Shown: positions 33,606 through 33,881 of the stretch, in pieces
Numbering within the stretch: the first letter of the stretch is position 1
Layout of the letters: the number at the start of each line of letters is the position of its first letter
Assembly (NCBI GenBank): GCA_005881715.1
Contig: VBEE01000046.1
Span: 501-34,381 of the forward strand
Direction of reading: 5' to 3'
Length of the DNA: 33,881 nt
From: Chloroflexota bacterium
Lineage (GTDB): Bacteria; Chloroflexota; Dormibacteria; CF-121
Program-made: the position numbers and the translations under genes
Notes under the pieces: model-generated
The model's database searches: none
What the model was told of the DNA's origin: nothing
Seen by the model: the letters and a program-made list of their open reading frames with translations, nothing else

Positions 33606-33767
33606 GTGGCACGCGAGAAGCAGCGGGCGGCGGCGCGAAAGAACATCAAGAAGGCGGCAGCGGCGGCGAAGAAAAAGCGCACTATAGCCCACCTGCCGAA
33701 GAAAACCCGGACCGCGTTGGGCAAGCAGGCGAACAAGGTCAAGCGCCAGAAGGCCGCGAAGTCCTAG
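33606..33767 (+). CDS. 53-residue highly basic protein
   Basis: A very small protein, about 40 percent Lys+Arg plus many Ala (AAARKNIKKAAAAAKKKR, then HLPKKTRTALGKQANKVKRQ). GTG 33606 is preceded by GGAGG (33593-33597) at good spacing, and third positions are GC-rich, both supporting translation. It looks like a histone-H1-like or ribosome-associated basic peptide, but I cannot assign it to a named family. A possible -10 (TAGATT, 33571-33576) lies upstream. Its stop overlaps the convergent gene by 4 bp. Confidence 0.7.
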   Translation: MAREKQRAAARKNIKKAAAAAKKKRTIAHLPKKTRTALGKQANKVKRQKAAKS

Positions 33768-33881
33768 CCGACGAGCTCCGGCATCACCTTCTCGACGAAT
33801 TCATCGAGGCGTCCCTTTCCCTCGGACGGCCACTCCGCGATCAGGTAGGCGAATCCGGCTTCCCGTAGATGCGCGGCTCGG
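33764..33881 (-). CDS. C-terminus of a luciferase-like (possibly F420-dependent) oxidoreductase
   Basis: Only the last 38 codons are in the window. They read HLREAGFAYLIAEWPSEG and then FVEKVMPEL. This ending, with a strand of the type GxxYLIxxWP and a terminal FxxxVMPEL, is typical of luciferase-like monooxygenases and F420-dependent oxidoreductases. The N-terminus and cofactor-binding residues are outside, so the subgroup is uncertain. Confidence 0.6.
   Translation of the reverse strand, partial: RAAHLREAGFAYLIAEWPSEGKGRLDEFVEKVMPELVG

Overview
The window is GC-rich bacterial chromosome, densely packed with core genes. Many genes overlap by 4 bp (ATGA or GTGA). GTG and TTG starts are common, and several starts sit 6-7 nt after a -10-like TANNNT hexamer with no Shine-Dalgarno (SD) sequence. 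Gene content and order look like a Gram-positive-type or Chloroflexota/Dormibacterota-like lineage: a c-di-AMP phosphodiesterase, a DivIC-like divisome protein, a YabR-like S1 protein, a SpoIID-type amidase enhancer and an F420-type luciferase-like tail. This placement is an inference; no rRNA is present. There are no phage genes, insertion sequences or CRISPR arrays.

Layout. 1-2985: pgpH (5' end outside the window), a small membrane protein, ybeY, dgkA and an NTF2-like protein. 3155-4946: an MFS exporter converging on pth. 5008-7557: a DUF5317-like membrane protein, a D-Ala-D-Ala carboxypeptidase, and a stand-alone copy of the FtsH N-terminal membrane domain. 7638-14478: mfd, a RidA-like gene, an MFS transporter, mazG, divIC and a yabR-like gene. 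14553-16728: initiator tRNA-fMet, a terminator, a reverse-strand methyltransferase, a second CAT tRNA, and tilS starting 5 nt after that tRNA. 16792-18831: ftsH with an internal tandem duplication. 18921-23121: a B-vitamin/cofactor operon (DUF2520/PanG-like, panB, panC, nadC, SnoaL-like). 23089-25363: patatin-like phospholipase and, divergently, an rpsA-like four-S1 protein. 25458-28077: a structured leader and clpC, broken by a small frame-shifting deletion. 28139-29641: two tandem SnoaL paralogs and a zinc-ribbon membrane protein. 29647-33881: SpoIID/LytB protein divergent from an oligopeptide-binding lipoprotein, a frameshifted fdhD, a tiny basic protein, and the tail of a luciferase-like oxidoreductase.

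Two syntenic blocks known from Firmicutes are preserved: pgpH-ybeY-dgkA, and pth-mfd-mazG-divIC-yabR-tRNA(Met)-tilS-ftsH. The themes are translation quality control (pth, ybeY, tilS, S1 proteins), proteostasis (ftsH, clpC), transcription-coupled repair (mfd, mazG) and envelope work (dacA, dgkA, divIC, spoIID).

Most interesting points: an identical 38-residue tandem repeat in FtsH whose DNA copies differ only at silent sites; the free-standing FtsH membrane domain; a palindromic repeat inserted in frame in tilS; a tRNA-tilS junction that would give a nearly leaderless mRNA after tRNA processing; a cloverleaf-like leader before clpC; shared -10 elements serving divergent genes; and a proline-rich extension on NadC. 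The ftsH duplication, clpC deletion and fdhD frameshift all hit conserved genes, so assembly or strain-mixture artefacts must be considered.
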